From the NCBI RefSeq assembly GCF_014904695.1, contig NZ_JACXXN010000001.1, positions 62,001 through 126,000 on the forward strand: 64,000 nt of DNA, read 5' to 3'. The notes under the pieces are model-generated. The model ran no database searches. It had not been told where the DNA came from and saw nothing but the letters and a program-made list of their open reading frames with translations. Shown here piece after piece: positions 8,019 through 16,941 of the stretch (the first letter of the stretch is position 1; each line of letters starts with the position of its first letter). The stretch comes from Nostoc sp. MG11 (GTDB taxonomy: Bacteria > Cyanobacteriota > Cyanobacteriia > Cyanobacteriales > Nostocaceae). The position numbers were made by a program, and so were the translations under genes.

Positions 8019-9512
8019 TTACTGATCCTGAATATAAGGCTGGCAACTTTTAATACAGTTACTAGCCTTTTGCAGTTCGATACCTAAATAACCAGTATGT
8101 TCAGGCTGAATTGCTGGAGAAGTAGCACAAATCTCTCTTAATAAGTTGAGTGGGTTTTTGCCACGATAAGACTTAATCACCTCACCACTACCAGCGGTTG
8201 TATGAGAAATAACTATTTCTTTGCTATCGACTTCAATTAAAAAATTACCGGAGGGATCATAATAGCTACGCTGGTTCAAAATTGTAGCGTATTGATTTGC
8301 AATTAACCTCTCCGCATTATCCCAGGTATCATCATATATATGAGCGCTCTGACTGATAGTAATTAGCGGGCCCATTTTCAATTCATACTTAGAACGCTTA
8401 GCAATTTCATCTCTAATATATCGTTGTAAAGCTCTCAAGCCCATAGCATTTGCAGGCCATGCAGCAAACATATCATTGCTTCTAAGAGTTGCAGTTAGTG
8501 ATAACTCATTATCAACAACTCTCAACCAAATGTGATTAAGACAAGGGCTACCACCTTTCTCGTGGTCTTTTACATCCCATAGATTCATCACTGCACTAGC
8601 AGCATCAATTTCTCCTATTAATTTTTGAATTACCTGCCCAATTTGGTCGCGCCCGAACCAAGAACGTAAACGCTGACCGTATGTATATTTCAACCCTTCT
8701 CGATAGGGCGCATCATCTAAAATCTGCGAAACGTATTCTTCAAGAAAAGGCCGGTCAATTGGTAAATAATTAGGTTCAGGAAAGTAGAAATCAGCAGGCT
8801 CATCAGTAATGATTGCCATTAAATCGATTAATTCTTGCCATTGCCCATCATAGCCAGTTGGTCTAATTGTTCCTGTTGTCTTAATCCGATGAATGATTTT
8901 TACCCAGGTTTCAGCTATGGTCTTACCTTCTATTCTGTGTCCGTAACGTGTTCCTGGTAAAACAGTTGGCTCAACGTTAGACATAGGAAATTCTAGCCGC
9001 AAACCCCAAGGCTCAAGTATTTCACGTTGAGCATAAGACTTAACTAGATTAACTGCTTCAGTAATTGATTTTACTTCTTTATACTCTACAGAATTCCGCA
9101 GTTTTTCTAAGGTATTAATATTAATTTCAATATCTATGTAACCAGGGATGGGAGAGCGAATTACCCAAGCTCTGCGCCCAATATCGCTTAAACTTTCTTC
9201 AACACCATTACGGAAAAAGTCCAGCAAGCACTCACATGCACCTGCGTTCTTATCTTCCTTAGAAGCGTTGAGAACAACCAAAAAGCGGACGTGGGGATTA
9301 AACAGTAAATTGCGAATCAGTAAGTTTATCCCCCGTGTGGGCGAGTACAACTGCCCAATTACAGCATACTCTTGCGGTTGCAGGTGTTTAGCGATCGCCT
9401 GCTTGACCGTCCATCCTGTAATCACTGCTGTTTGCCCACTGCCATAGTTCAGCTGATTAGGCTTGTGCAGTGCTTTGTACTCAAATTTGGTTGCCTTACC
9501 CGCTACTGTCAT
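8019..9512 (-). CDS. Thymidylate-synthase-like protein with N-terminal MtrA/DUF4346-like domain
   Basis: 497 residues, nearly twice the length of ThyA. The first 150 residues (AVIGQLYSPTRGINLLIRNLLFNPHVRFLVVL) resemble the MtrA-like DUF4346 domain seen in fused cyanobacterial and archaeal proteins. The C-terminal half follows the thymidylate synthase pattern: GSPCLNHIWLRV with the candidate catalytic Cys, LTATLRSNDMFAAWPANAMGLRALQRYI for the phosphate-binding Arg-Ser and the dUMP Asn, and SAHIYDDTWDNAERL. It could methylate dUMP or another pyrimidine nucleotide with methylene-tetrahydrofolate. It lies 215 bases upstream of the dCTP-deaminase-like gene on the same strand and may have its own promoter. 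Most Nostoc are expected to have ThyX elsewhere, so its exact job is open. Confidence 0.75.
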   Translation of the reverse strand: MTVAGKATKFEYKALHKPNQLNYGSGQTAVITGWTVKQAIAKHLQPQEYAVIGQLYSPTRGINLLIRNLLFNPHVRFLVVLNASKEDKNAGACECLLDFFRNGVEESLSDIGRRAWVIRSPIPGYIDIEININTLEKLRNSVEYKEVKSITEAVNLVKSYAQREILEPWGLRLEFPMSNVEPTVLPGTRYGHRIEGKTIAETWVKIIHRIKTTGTIRPTGYDGQWQELIDLMAIITDEPADFYFPEPNYLPIDRPFLEEYVSQILDDAPYREGLKYTYGQRLRSWFGRDQIGQVIQKLIGEIDAASAVMNLWDVKDHEKGGSPCLNHIWLRVVDNELSLTATLRSNDMFAAWPANAMGLRALQRYIRDEIAKRSKYELKMGPLITISQSAHIYDDTWDNAERLIANQYATILNQRSYYDPSGNFLIEVDSKEIVISHTTAGSGEVIKSYRGKNPLNLLREICATSPAIQPEHTGYLGIELQKASNCIKSCQPYIQDQ

Positions 9513-9702
9513 GGTTGGCTAAAACTTAAAAAACTAGCTAGGTTAACATACCACTACATCTGCTGCCAGTCGAGCAAATTGTTGAGAAAAGTTTAACAAG
9601 CTAGACCACACCTTTGGTATGTAAGTTTATCCTTAGTTTACTTTACAAATATTAACAACTTTGTTACATTTATTTACATACAAAAAAGACAGGGAAATTT
9701 AT

Positions 9703-9918
9703 ATGCGTACAAGCACTGCTATCGTTGATGACCAGGGCAAACTAAACAACTTTGCGATCGAGCCAAAGATTTATGTAGACGAGCAAGGCGATCGCACAGG
9801 GTTTACTACCTATGCAGAATTGCTCAACGGTCGTTTAGCAATGATTGGTTTTGTCTCTCTGATAGCATTGGAAGTACTTACAGGACACGGTATCCTTGGT
9901 CTTCTGGGAAGCCTTTAA
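9703..9918 (+). CDS. High-light-inducible (HLIP/Scp) chlorophyll-binding protein
   Basis: 71 residues from the ATG at 9703, preceded by AGGGA; the frame extends to 9661 but without good initiation. The single membrane helix [32 protein letters not shown] carries the ExxNGRxAMxGF motif of light-harvesting-like proteins, in which the Glu-Arg pair ties helices of a dimer and the Asn/Glu bind chlorophyll. It acts in the thylakoid membrane in photoprotection and photosystem II repair, and such genes are typically induced by high light. It stands alone between a divergent and a parallel gene. Confidence 0.92.
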   Translation: MRTSTAIVDDQGKLNNFAIEPKIYVDEQGDRTGFTTYAELLNGRLAMIGFVSLIALEVLTGHGILGLLGSL

Positions 9919-10061
9919 CAAACAATTTGAGTTTTTATAGAGCAACTCTTACGTAAGAGACGAGAAATCTCTCGTCTCTAATTTTATTGAAAATTTAATG
10001 CTACAGTGAAAATATACTGATAGTAAGAGCCGTTTTCAAAGTTAAAAATGTCGGGTGAACT

Positions 10062-10643
10062 ATGGCTTTAACTGCTTCAACTATGCTGCCAATAGGCACT
10101 CAAGCACCAGATTTTCATCTACCGGAAGTTGTATCTGGAAAGGCAACTTCACTTTCCACCTTTGCAGATAAAAAAGTGCTATTGGTAATGTTCATTTGTA
10201 GACATTGCCCGTTCGTGAAGCACGTGCAACAAGAACTAGCGCAGTTAGGAAAAGATTATTTCACAAAAGATGTAGCGATCATTGCCATCAGTGCTAATGA
10301 TGCAAAGAATTATCCAGATGATGCGCCAGAGTCGTTAAAAGCATTTGCCACAGAACAAGGGTTTACTTTTACTCTATGCTACGACGAGAGCCAGGAAACG
10401 GCAAAAGCTTATACAGCAGCTTGCACACCAGACTTTTTTGTATTTGATAGCGATCGCAAACTTGTTTATCGCGGACAATTAGATGATAGTCGCCCTAGTA
10501 ATGGCAAACCTGTAACAGGAGAAGATTTACGCGCGGCTATAGAAGCGGTACTAGCCGATAAACCTGTTACAGATGATCAAAAGCCAAGTGTTGGTTGCAA
10601 TATTAAATGGAAACCTGGGAACCAACCCAGTTATTTTGGCTAG
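10062..10643 (+). CDS. Thioredoxin-fold redoxin (AhpC/TSA-like) protein
   Basis: 193 residues. GTQAPDFHLPEVVSGKATSLSTF opens a peroxiredoxin/TlpA-like thioredoxin fold, and FICRHCPFVKHVQ gives a CxxC active site (Cys-Arg-His-Cys). A distal Cys in SVGCNIKWKPGNQ is typical of this cyanobacterial subfamily. The CxxC argues for a thiol-disulfide oxidoreductase rather than a classic one-Cys peroxidase. No signal peptide is visible, so it is probably cytoplasmic. Substrate unknown. The 3' side is a repeat tract. Confidence 0.82.
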   Translation: MALTASTMLPIGTQAPDFHLPEVVSGKATSLSTFADKKVLLVMFICRHCPFVKHVQQELAQLGKDYFTKDVAIIAISANDAKNYPDDAPESLKAFATEQGFTFTLCYDESQETAKAYTAACTPDFFVFDSDRKLVYRGQLDDSRPSNGKPVTGEDLRAAIEAVLADKPVTDDQKPSVGCNIKWKPGNQPSYFG

Positions 10644-10964
10644 TAGAACTCTTACTAATTCGTAATTCGTAATTCGTAACTCAAAGAAGAACAGAGCTAC
10701 TACTGATTTGAATTACGAATTACGTTAGCGAAGCCCGTTATCAATTACGAATTTGAGCTTTGCTGTGTGACTAACGCTCATAACAGTCGTAAGTTGAAAT
10801 TAAGCTGTTAACGAATTTGGCTATTGTTTTAAATAATGCTTCAGCTTTCAGGCATCAGTACGCAAAGGAACATCAATTAGTAGCATCCGCCCGATGGAAT
10901 ACATAAGTAACCTCCCTCGCCAAAATTTCTGATCTAGCACGGGAGGTTATAAATTATTTGACTA
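10644..10964. repeat. Repeat-rich gap
   Basis: Contains tandem TTCGTAA/AATTCGT heptamers near 10657-10680 and their inverted counterpart (GAATTACG) near 10709-10752, so the tract can fold on itself. No gene was recognised. It may act as transcript 3' end for the redoxin gene. Confidence 0.55.
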
Positions 10965-11477
10965 TTAGTGCTTAATTTCCAAGTTAAGGACGTAGCGGCC
11001 CAATTGGACTTTTTCAGCCCACAATTCGTATTCCACCCGCAAATGCTCCGGCAAGGGGTGTCCAGTAAGAGACAGGCTACTAGTAAAATTGCGTAAGCGA
11101 ATGGGGTAGTTAGGTTGCAGTGACTCAGCTGGCAACCAAAAACGGCTAATGCCATAAACGCCCTGTTCCCAGAAATGACGATAACTTACTTGAGCGTTAC
11201 CTTGCATGGTCATGATTACCCGATAAGGGGAAATCTCCAGCCACAAAATCCTGGGACTAGTGGGAGCGTAGACGTTGCTTTTTGTTTGTGGAAGTGTATC
11301 TTGTGGACTTTGGAAACTTGCTACTTCGCAACTAATTAGGGGTGGTGCAGTCAGTAGTAAATGGAAGCGATCAGTATCTTTCTGATACAATGTTCCGGCA
11401 GTTTCGACAACAGACCAGACTGGTAAGTCAGTGGAAATAAGTGATAAGCACACGGGCTTGCGGTGATGGGTCAGCAT
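10965..11477 (-). CDS. Hypothetical protein
   Basis: 170 residues, not recognised with a named family. The sequence is a regular globular protein rich in aromatic residues and beta-type strands (ILWLEISPYRVIMTMQGNAQVSYRHFWEQGVYGISRFWLP), with no signal peptide and no membrane helix. A duplicated or regulatory role cannot be read. Codon use resembles its neighbours, and the coding quality (long frame, balanced composition, ATG start) makes it a credible gene. No partner gene lies close on the same strand. Confidence 0.55.
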   Translation of the reverse strand: MLTHHRKPVCLSLISTDLPVWSVVETAGTLYQKDTDRFHLLLTAPPLISCEVASFQSPQDTLPQTKSNVYAPTSPRILWLEISPYRVIMTMQGNAQVSYRHFWEQGVYGISRFWLPAESLQPNYPIRLRNFTSSLSLTGHPLPEHLRVEYELWAEKVQLGRYVLNLEIKH

Positions 11478-11995
11478 GGGAGCGATAAGGGCTAAAAGCT
11501 ATTGAACAAAATGAAATAAACACTAGGGGGTCTAGCACAATACGGTTCAGTTAAGAATAATTGTAGGTTGGGTTGAACGCAGTGAAACCCAACAAAGGCC
11601 TGCAAACGTTCGGTTTCGTTCCTCAACCCAACCTACATAATTTAATTTTTTGGGCTTAACTGAACTGTATTGGGGTCTAGCAGGTCAAGGTAAACAACAT
11701 AAATAGTAAAACATGCTTAATATTAACTGAATCTGCTGAGTTGTTAAGCTAGACGAATCAGAGTGCAAATAGGTAGTATATGGGTTTAAACTGCAAAAAT
11801 GGCGCTTTTTGTAGAGAAAGCTGATCAAATAAAGCTTGTAAATCTTCTTGTTATTACTTTAAGGCAAAATTCCCAAAGATTTGAGTAAATTTCATACAGC
11901 AAAAAGCGATAGGATACTAGGCAGGAAGTCATCAGCAGTGGCAAATTTAAGTTACTTATGAACTTCCGGTGTATTCAAAAGCCAGTGTATCCTAA
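11478..11995. other. Intergenic region around the MITE, upstream of aroA
   Basis: A 518-base gap between a divergent hypothetical gene and aroA. Besides the 135-bp element it has an AT-rich stretch (11690-11990) that should hold the aroA promoter. No RNA gene was recognised. Confidence 0.5.
11538..11672. mobile_element. MITE-like element, 135 bp, with 10-bp target duplication
   Basis: The ends are an 18-bp inverted repeat with one mismatch (CAATACGGTTCAGTTAAG at 11538-11555; its complement at 11655-11672). Perfect direct repeats GGGTCTAGCA lie immediately outside at 11528-11537 and 11673-11682 and look like a target-site duplication. Inside is a second imperfect inverted repeat (TGTAGGTTGGGTTGAACG at 11562-11579 against 11617-11637), so a transcript would form a long hairpin. 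There is no open frame; it would need a transposase in trans. Confidence 0.82.
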
Positions 11996-13345
11996 ATGTC
12001 GGCTTCTGTTATAACCCTAGAAACTCAAGAAGACTTTTCTCATAAGTTAATAATTCAGCGCCCCTCTAATGAACTATCCTTACAGGGTTCTATCCGAGTC
12101 CCTGGGGATAAATCTATCTCCCACCGGGCGCTGATGTTGGGTGCTTTAGCCCAAGGTGAAACTCAAATCCAAGGTCTTCTCTTAGGAGAAGACCCCCGTA
12201 GCACTGCTAGCTGTTTTCAAGCTATGGGTGCGGAAATTTCGGAATTGAATACGGAATTGGTACGGGTTAAAGGGATTGGTCTGGGGAACTTGCAAGAACC
12301 CTTTGATGTGTTAAATGCTGGTAACTCTGGCACAACACTGCGACTGATGTTGGGTATTTTGGCATCTCATCCAGGGCGTTTTTTTACTGTAACGGGTGAT
12401 GGTTCTTTGCGATCGCGCCCCATGTCTCGCGTAGTTAAACCTTTGCAACAAATGGGGGCCCAAATTTGGGGACGCAAAGGCAACTCTTTAGCACCCCTGG
12501 CAATTCAAGGACAAGCCCTCAAACCCACTCACTACTTCTCCCCCATCGCCTCTGCTCAAGTTAAATCCTGCATCTTGCTTGCGGGTTTAATGACTGAGGG
12601 ACAAACTACTGTTACAGAACCCGCGCTTTCTCGCGACCACAGCGAACGGATGCTACGGGCATTTGGGGCAGAACTTAGCATCGAGCCAGAAACTAACAGC
12701 GTGACTATTACGGGTCCAGTTCAATTACATGGACAGTCCGTAATTGTACCAGGTGACATCAGTTCAGCTGCTTTTTGGTTAGTGGCTGGGGCAATTGTCC
12801 CCGATTCCGAACTAGTAATTGAGAATGTGGGCGTTAATCCCAGTCGCACGGGGATCTTGGAAGCTTTAGCTCTTATGGGAGCAGATATCCAACTGGAAAA
12901 TCAGCGAGAAGTTGCTGGTGAACCAGTAGCCGATTTATGCGTGCGTTCTAGTCGTTTGCAAAGCTGCACCATTGCCGGGGATATCATACCCAGATTAATT
13001 GATGAAATTCCAATTTTGGCAGTGGCAGCGGTGTTTGCTGAGGGGACGACAATTATTCGGGATGCAGCTGAGTTGCGGGTTAAAGAAAGCGATCGCATTA
13101 CTGTAATGGCTCAACAACTCAATAAAATGGGAGCAAAAGTAACCGAATTACCCGATGGTATGGAAATTACTGGCGGTACACCTTTAGTGGGTACTGACGT
13201 AGATAGCTATACAGATCATCGCATTGCCATGAGTTTAGCGATCGCGGCTTTAGTCGCCACTGGAATTACTACTATTCACCGTGCAGAAGCCGCTGCTATT
13301 TCCTACCCTAATTTCACCACGACACTGCAACAAGTTTGTAGTTAA
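11996..13345 (+). CDS. aroA: 3-phosphoshikimate 1-carboxyvinyltransferase (EPSP synthase)
   Basis: 449 residues. Joins shikimate-3-phosphate and phosphoenolpyruvate in the sixth step of the shikimate pathway, in the cytoplasm. Visible: [18 protein letters not shown] (substrate Lys-Ser), [18 protein letters not shown] (PEP-binding loop, residues about 105-122), [13 protein letters not shown], the RVKESDRI motif late in the protein and DHRIAMS near the C terminus. In the PEP loop the order is [12 protein letters not shown], as in class II-type enzymes of cyanobacteria and Gram-positive bacteria. About 25 extra residues precede the conserved start. A strong hairpin terminator follows. Confidence 0.96.
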   Translation: MSASVITLETQEDFSHKLIIQRPSNELSLQGSIRVPGDKSISHRALMLGALAQGETQIQGLLLGEDPRSTASCFQAMGAEISELNTELVRVKGIGLGNLQEPFDVLNAGNSGTTLRLMLGILASHPGRFFTVTGDGSLRSRPMSRVVKPLQQMGAQIWGRKGNSLAPLAIQGQALKPTHYFSPIASAQVKSCILLAGLMTEGQTTVTEPALSRDHSERMLRAFGAELSIEPETNSVTITGPVQLHGQSVIVPGDISSAAFWLVAGAIVPDSELVIENVGVNPSRTGILEALALMGADIQLENQREVAGEPVADLCVRSSRLQSCTIAGDIIPRLIDEIPILAVAAVFAEGTTIIRDAAELRVKESDRITVMAQQLNKMGAKVTELPDGMEITGGTPLVGTDVDSYTDHRIAMSLAIAALVATGITTIHRAEAAAISYPNFTTTLQQVCS

Positions 13346-13375
13346 ATATCGTTTTCAATATATTAATTACAAAAT

Positions 13376-13402
13376 AAAAGACGCGATGAATCGCGTCTTT
13401 TT
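13376..13402 (+). terminator. Rho-independent terminator of aroA
   Basis: An 11-bp perfect stem (AAAAGACGCGA, 13376-13386; complement 13391-13401) with a TGAA loop, ending in a T run, 30 bases after the aroA stop. Confidence 0.85.
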
Positions 13403-13435
13403 ATTTGATGTAAAAAGTGAGCAATGTTTATACAA

Positions 13436-13466
13436 GATTCCCGACTTATTTAATAAGTTGGGAATC
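13436..13466. terminator. Palindrome between convergent genes
   Basis: A 15-bp inverted repeat (GATTCCCGACTTATT and its near-perfect complement, one mismatch) around a single T. It lies between the 3' ends of aroA and the hemerythrin-like gene and could end transcription from the minus strand, though no clear T tract follows. Confidence 0.5.
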
Positions 13467-13482
13467 TGAGCCTTTCGACTAA

Positions 13483-14535
13483 TTACATTTTCGATTCGCT
13501 GACAACGCCCAATTTTTGTTGAATCCGGGTTTTAGCAGCTTTGAATTCAGTAGCTAATTGCTCACTTTGGTCTGAGCTTAAGTTGTTGCGAATAGCAGCA
13601 AACATTGTGCTTTCTTCTTGACGCATGTGGTCGCCAACAGCTTCCATCAATTGTCTAACTTTGTCTTTAAATTGAGATGAAGAAGGGCTGAGAGCCTTAA
13701 TTTCTTGTAACACCCGCTTCATTTCAGCTTGTTCATCAAACAACTCTTGGGTGTTGTCTTGACCGTAGAAAGGACGTACTCTCGGATAGACAACTTCCTC
13801 TTCAGCTTCAGCGTGAGCAGTTAAATCCTTGAAAATTTGACCAAAATATTCTTGGATCTTTTGTGGATCGTTGCTTTGCAGCAGTTCAGTGAACAAGGTG
13901 TTAACCTTACCATGATCCAGGCGGATAGCATCCTGGATATTCATATCTTTTTTGTCACTGGTTTGGGTAACAGCACTGCCTACTACACCGCTAAATGCTG
14001 CCACAGCATCTTGGACGCGTGCCCAAATTCCTTGATCTGCATCTTGTCCAGTTAGTTCGCGGACACCTAAAATTTCTAGAACGCCTTTGAGTTGTTCTTG
14101 GTGAGCGCGGTTCTCAAAATTAATGGTATTTAAAGGCCCGATCGCCAGCATTACATCAGCACCAACTTTTTGTGCTGCCTTGTGAATTATCAAGCCCGTC
14201 ATTGCTTGTTGATGCTTTAACAACTCATGCTGAAATACTTTTTCGTACAAGCTTAATTCGGAACCTTGGAATAATTTCCGAACAGTTTCAATCATTTGTT
14301 GAATAGCTTGTTTTGGTTCGGCCTGAATACCATACTGACCGATTACAGTTTCCAGAATGCCCAGATTTTTTTCGTCATCTTTGAGGAAATCTCTAATGCG
14401 ATCAGCGATTTCGGTATCGAGTCCTTGTTTCAAAAGTTGTTGTTCGTTTTCAATGATTAATTTTTGAACTGATTTCATCCCTGCCAACTTAATGGCAATA
14501 GCATTGCGTTTGGTATCATCTAAAGTAACTACCAT
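13483..14535 (-). CDS. Hemerythrin HHE-domain protein with N-terminal helical domain
   Basis: 350 residues. The C-terminal 150 residues form a hemerythrin-like four-helix bundle: LDHGKVNTLFTELL, LTAHAEAEEEVVYP and DHMRQEESTMFAAI provide the His/Glu diiron ligands. The first 180 residues are also helical and resemble ferritin-like or DUF892-like bundles (KLAGMKSVQKLIIENEQQLL, YEKVFQHELLKHQQAMTGLIIHKAAQKVGADV). The protein could bind oxygen, NO or iron, or sense redox state; the exact role is not established. No membrane segment. An AT-rich 250-base gap separates it from the next, divergent gene. Confidence 0.82.
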   Translation of the reverse strand: MVVTLDDTKRNAIAIKLAGMKSVQKLIIENEQQLLKQGLDTEIADRIRDFLKDDEKNLGILETVIGQYGIQAEPKQAIQQMIETVRKLFQGSELSLYEKVFQHELLKHQQAMTGLIIHKAAQKVGADVMLAIGPLNTINFENRAHQEQLKGVLEILGVRELTGQDADQGIWARVQDAVAAFSGVVGSAVTQTSDKKDMNIQDAIRLDHGKVNTLFTELLQSNDPQKIQEYFGQIFKDLTAHAEAEEEVVYPRVRPFYGQDNTQELFDEQAEMKRVLQEIKALSPSSSQFKDKVRQLMEAVGDHMRQEESTMFAAIRNNLSSDQSEQLATEFKAAKTRIQQKLGVVSESKM

Positions 14536-14793
14536 CTGTTGTTCTCCTCGGCCAAGTGTTCGTATTTATTACTAATATCAGGTTGGCACATAGGTTAGGT
14601 ATATTCCATCTTTCTTTTGAGCGATTAAAGTTCGCAACTCTAGATAGAAAATCAAATATTATTCTCATATTTTATCTACTTCTACTTTTAGATATACAAG
14701 AATATAATCTGTACTCCATCCTCAGATAGATAAATTTTTAATATTAGTTTTATAGATTGACTCATGGATGTTTAAATAGGAGATTAATTAATA

Positions 14794-15534
14794 ATGCCAG
14801 AAAGTTCTGGACTAGGAGAGCAAGCCCTGAATAAAGCGGCAGAAATCGGTTTATCTAGCCAGTTAGATGAAGTAGAAAGTTTAGATGTAAATGTAAAAGC
14901 CGATCCGCTCAAACTGGTTCAGGGACAAGTAGATGCAGTCACCATTGAAGGCGAAGGTTTAGTAATGCAAAAAGACCTCCGCATGGAAGAAATGGAAATG
15001 CAAATGAATAGCGTTGCTATTAATCCTTTGAGTGTTGCTTTTGGCAAAATTGAACTGACTAAATCTACTGAAGCCAGCACACGGGTTGTGCTAATCGAAA
15101 CTGATATCAATCGCGCTTTCAACTCTGACTATGTACGCTCACAACTGCAAAGTCAGAAAATAAACCTCAACGGGCAACCAGTAGCTATTGAACTTCAACA
15201 CGTAGACTTTCGCTTACCTGGTGAGAGCAAAGTAGCATTGAATGCCAACATCCTAATAAAAGAAACTGGCGAAACCAAGCAAGTTGATTTTTCAGCAGTA
15301 CCCCGTGTTAACCCTAACGGACAAACAGTTTCTCTGGAAAATGTCGAGTATGGCGAAGGCGAGGAAATATCTCCAGATTTGACAAAAGCTTTGATAGATC
15401 AAACCAGCGAAATTTTGAATTTAAGTAACTTCGATTTAGAAGGAATGAGCCTGCGAGTTAAGCAACTAGAAGTAGAAACAGGCAAATTAACGCTGCAAGC
15501 TGAAGCTCATGTTGAACAGATACCTACCGCTTAA
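14794..15534 (+). CDS. DUF2993 (LmeA-like) lipid-binding protein
   Basis: 246 residues with the repeated beta pattern of DUF2993: SLDVNVKADPLKLVQGQVDAVTIEGEGLVMQKDLRMEEMEMQMNSVAINPLSVAFGKIEL. The family is widespread in cyanobacteria and related to the actinobacterial LmeA phospholipid-binding protein, so a role at the membrane or in lipid handling is likely. There is no N-terminal signal peptide here, so it may be cytoplasmic or thylakoid-facing. An AGGAG Shine-Dalgarno lies seven bases before the ATG. The DUF2231 membrane gene follows after 18 bases, so the two are probably one transcript. Confidence 0.82.
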   Translation: MPESSGLGEQALNKAAEIGLSSQLDEVESLDVNVKADPLKLVQGQVDAVTIEGEGLVMQKDLRMEEMEMQMNSVAINPLSVAFGKIELTKSTEASTRVVLIETDINRAFNSDYVRSQLQSQKINLNGQPVAIELQHVDFRLPGESKVALNANILIKETGETKQVDFSAVPRVNPNGQTVSLENVEYGEGEEISPDLTKALIDQTSEILNLSNFDLEGMSLRVKQLEVETGKLTLQAEAHVEQIPTA

Positions 15535-15552
15535 AATTAGGATACTAAGCTA

Positions 15553-16095
15553 ATGGAAACTACGGAAACAAATTCTACACCTTTCCCAAATATCCCGCCA
15601 GTTATTGAAAGTAACGATAGTGAGTATCGTGATAGCGGTGTACCTAGTACAGTTGCGATCGCTGGACATCCTTTACACCCCTTGAGTGTGATCTTTCCTA
15701 TAGCCTTTCTCGCCGCCGCCTTGGGAAGCGACTTTGGCTATTGGTTAACTCGTGATTTCTTCTGGGCTAGAGCTTCATTGTGGTTAATCGGACTCGGCTT
15801 AGCAGGAGGCGTCTTAGCAGCTGCGATCGGCTTGAGCGACTTTTTACAAATAGAACGAGTCCGCAAGCGTAGCGCCGGCTGGGCGCATCTGATTCTTAAC
15901 GTTTCTCTTTTAGTCTTGACACTCGTCAACTTCCTGCTACGTTTGGGTGCTCCTGAGTCACGGATATTGCCTTGGGGATTGTTAATCTCGCTTGTTGTTG
16001 GTACGCTAACTAGCGTTTCCGGCTGGTTTGGTGCCGAACTCTCCTATCGGCATAAAATTGGTGTGGTTGGTGCTGGTAGCAGAAGATATCCATAA
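15553..16095 (+). CDS. DUF2231 membrane protein
   Basis: 180 residues. After a hydrophilic N terminus, the motif GHPLHPLSVIFPIAFLAAALGSD marks DUF2231, with paired His before the first of four membrane helices (about 55-75, 80-105, 115-135, 140-165). The conserved His residues suggest metal or haem binding; function in the family is unknown. It starts 18 bases after the DUF2993 gene and is likely cotranscribed. TTCATAA heptamers follow. Confidence 0.8.
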   Translation: METTETNSTPFPNIPPVIESNDSEYRDSGVPSTVAIAGHPLHPLSVIFPIAFLAAALGSDFGYWLTRDFFWARASLWLIGLGLAGGVLAAAIGLSDFLQIERVRKRSAGWAHLILNVSLLVLTLVNFLLRLGAPESRILPWGLLISLVVGTLTSVSGWFGAELSYRHKIGVVGAGSRRYP

Positions 16096-16169
16096 CAAAA
16101 TAATTCATAATTCATAATTCGTAATTCATAATTAAGATCCTACTATTACGAATTATTGAGGAACTGGCG

Positions 16170-16628
16170 GTGCAGAGGCTAAAATCTTGCTTAGTCTCTA
16201 GCCTTGTAAAAATGCATCGCAACCGTAACCAATCAATATTTATCATTCTTTCTCTGCTCATCGTTGTTGTGATGGGCTTTTTCTTTAAGTATTACACTGG
16301 GCCTGCCTATCAGTGGTTTAATGACTACGGTGCAGCCGTGTTTTACGAAATATTTTGGTGCTTATTTGCGTTTTGGTTTGCTAGAAGTCGGGCAGCAGTA
16401 ATCCAAATTCCTTTATGGGTTTTTGTCATCACCTGTATACTCGAATTATTGCAACTTTGGCATCCGCCACTGTTAGAGGAGATTCGCACTACCTTAATAG
16501 GTAAATTGTTGCTTGGTACTACTTTTGCTTGGTGGGATTTTCCTCATTATGCATTGGGTTGTGTTTTAGGTTGGTTGTGGCTGCGGCAATTACAAGGAAT
16601 CGGTTATGCAAAAAGAAGTCAAGGTTAA
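16170..16628 (+). CDS. DUF2809 family membrane protein
   Basis: 152 residues from a GTG with GAGG eight bases upstream; an ATG at 16212 is an alternative. Four membrane helices. The segments [28 protein letters not shown] and [20 protein letters not shown] match DUF2809, a small uncharacterised integral membrane family. No catalytic motif. Its last 23 bases overlap the following YggU-family gene, which suggests translational coupling. Confidence 0.72.
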   Translation: MQRLKSCLVSSLVKMHRNRNQSIFIILSLLIVVVMGFFFKYYTGPAYQWFNDYGAAVFYEIFWCLFAFWFARSRAAVIQIPLWVFVITCILELLQLWHPPLLEEIRTTLIGKLLLGTTFAWWDFPHYALGCVLGWLWLRQLQGIGYAKRSQG

Positions 16629-16833
16629 ACCTAATTCAAAGCAACAGAAAATCGAAGAACAACCTGACGGCAGTCTGATTGTGTATTTAAAATCGCTTCC
16701 AGTAGATGGCAAAGCTAATGAAGAGTTAATTAAACTACTAGCCGAAAAATTTGATGTGTCCAAATCTTATATCCAAATTAAGATTGGTTTATCTTCTCGG
16801 CAAAAAATAATTGAAATTAACACTGAAACTTAG
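16606..16833 (+). CDS. DUF167 (YggU) family protein
   Basis: 75 residues. [66 protein letters not shown] is the whole DUF167 domain, including the [13 protein letters not shown] and GxxSRxKxI signatures. The fold is small alpha/beta, possibly nucleic-acid binding; molecular role unknown. It overlaps the DUF2809 gene by 23 bases in another frame. Confidence 0.9.
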   Translation: MQKEVKVKPNSKQQKIEEQPDGSLIVYLKSLPVDGKANEELIKLLAEKFDVSKSYIQIKIGLSSRQKIIEINTET

Positions 16834-16890
16834 TATTAATTACTTTTTTGTTACTTTGCTGTTTAGTTGTGAATAGCTTCACTCAATGTA

Positions 16891-16911
16891 TTCCCTGGTA
16901 GAGCCAGGGAA
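16891..16911. terminator. Short hairpin between convergent genes
   Basis: An 8-bp perfect stem TTCCCTGG with loop TAGAG, between the 3' ends of the YggU-family gene and the GST gene, followed by an A-rich run (a T run on the minus strand is upstream). Possible bidirectional terminator. Confidence 0.45.
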
Positions 16912-16941
16912 CAAAAGCCAAAAACTCACAAAGCAGAATTT

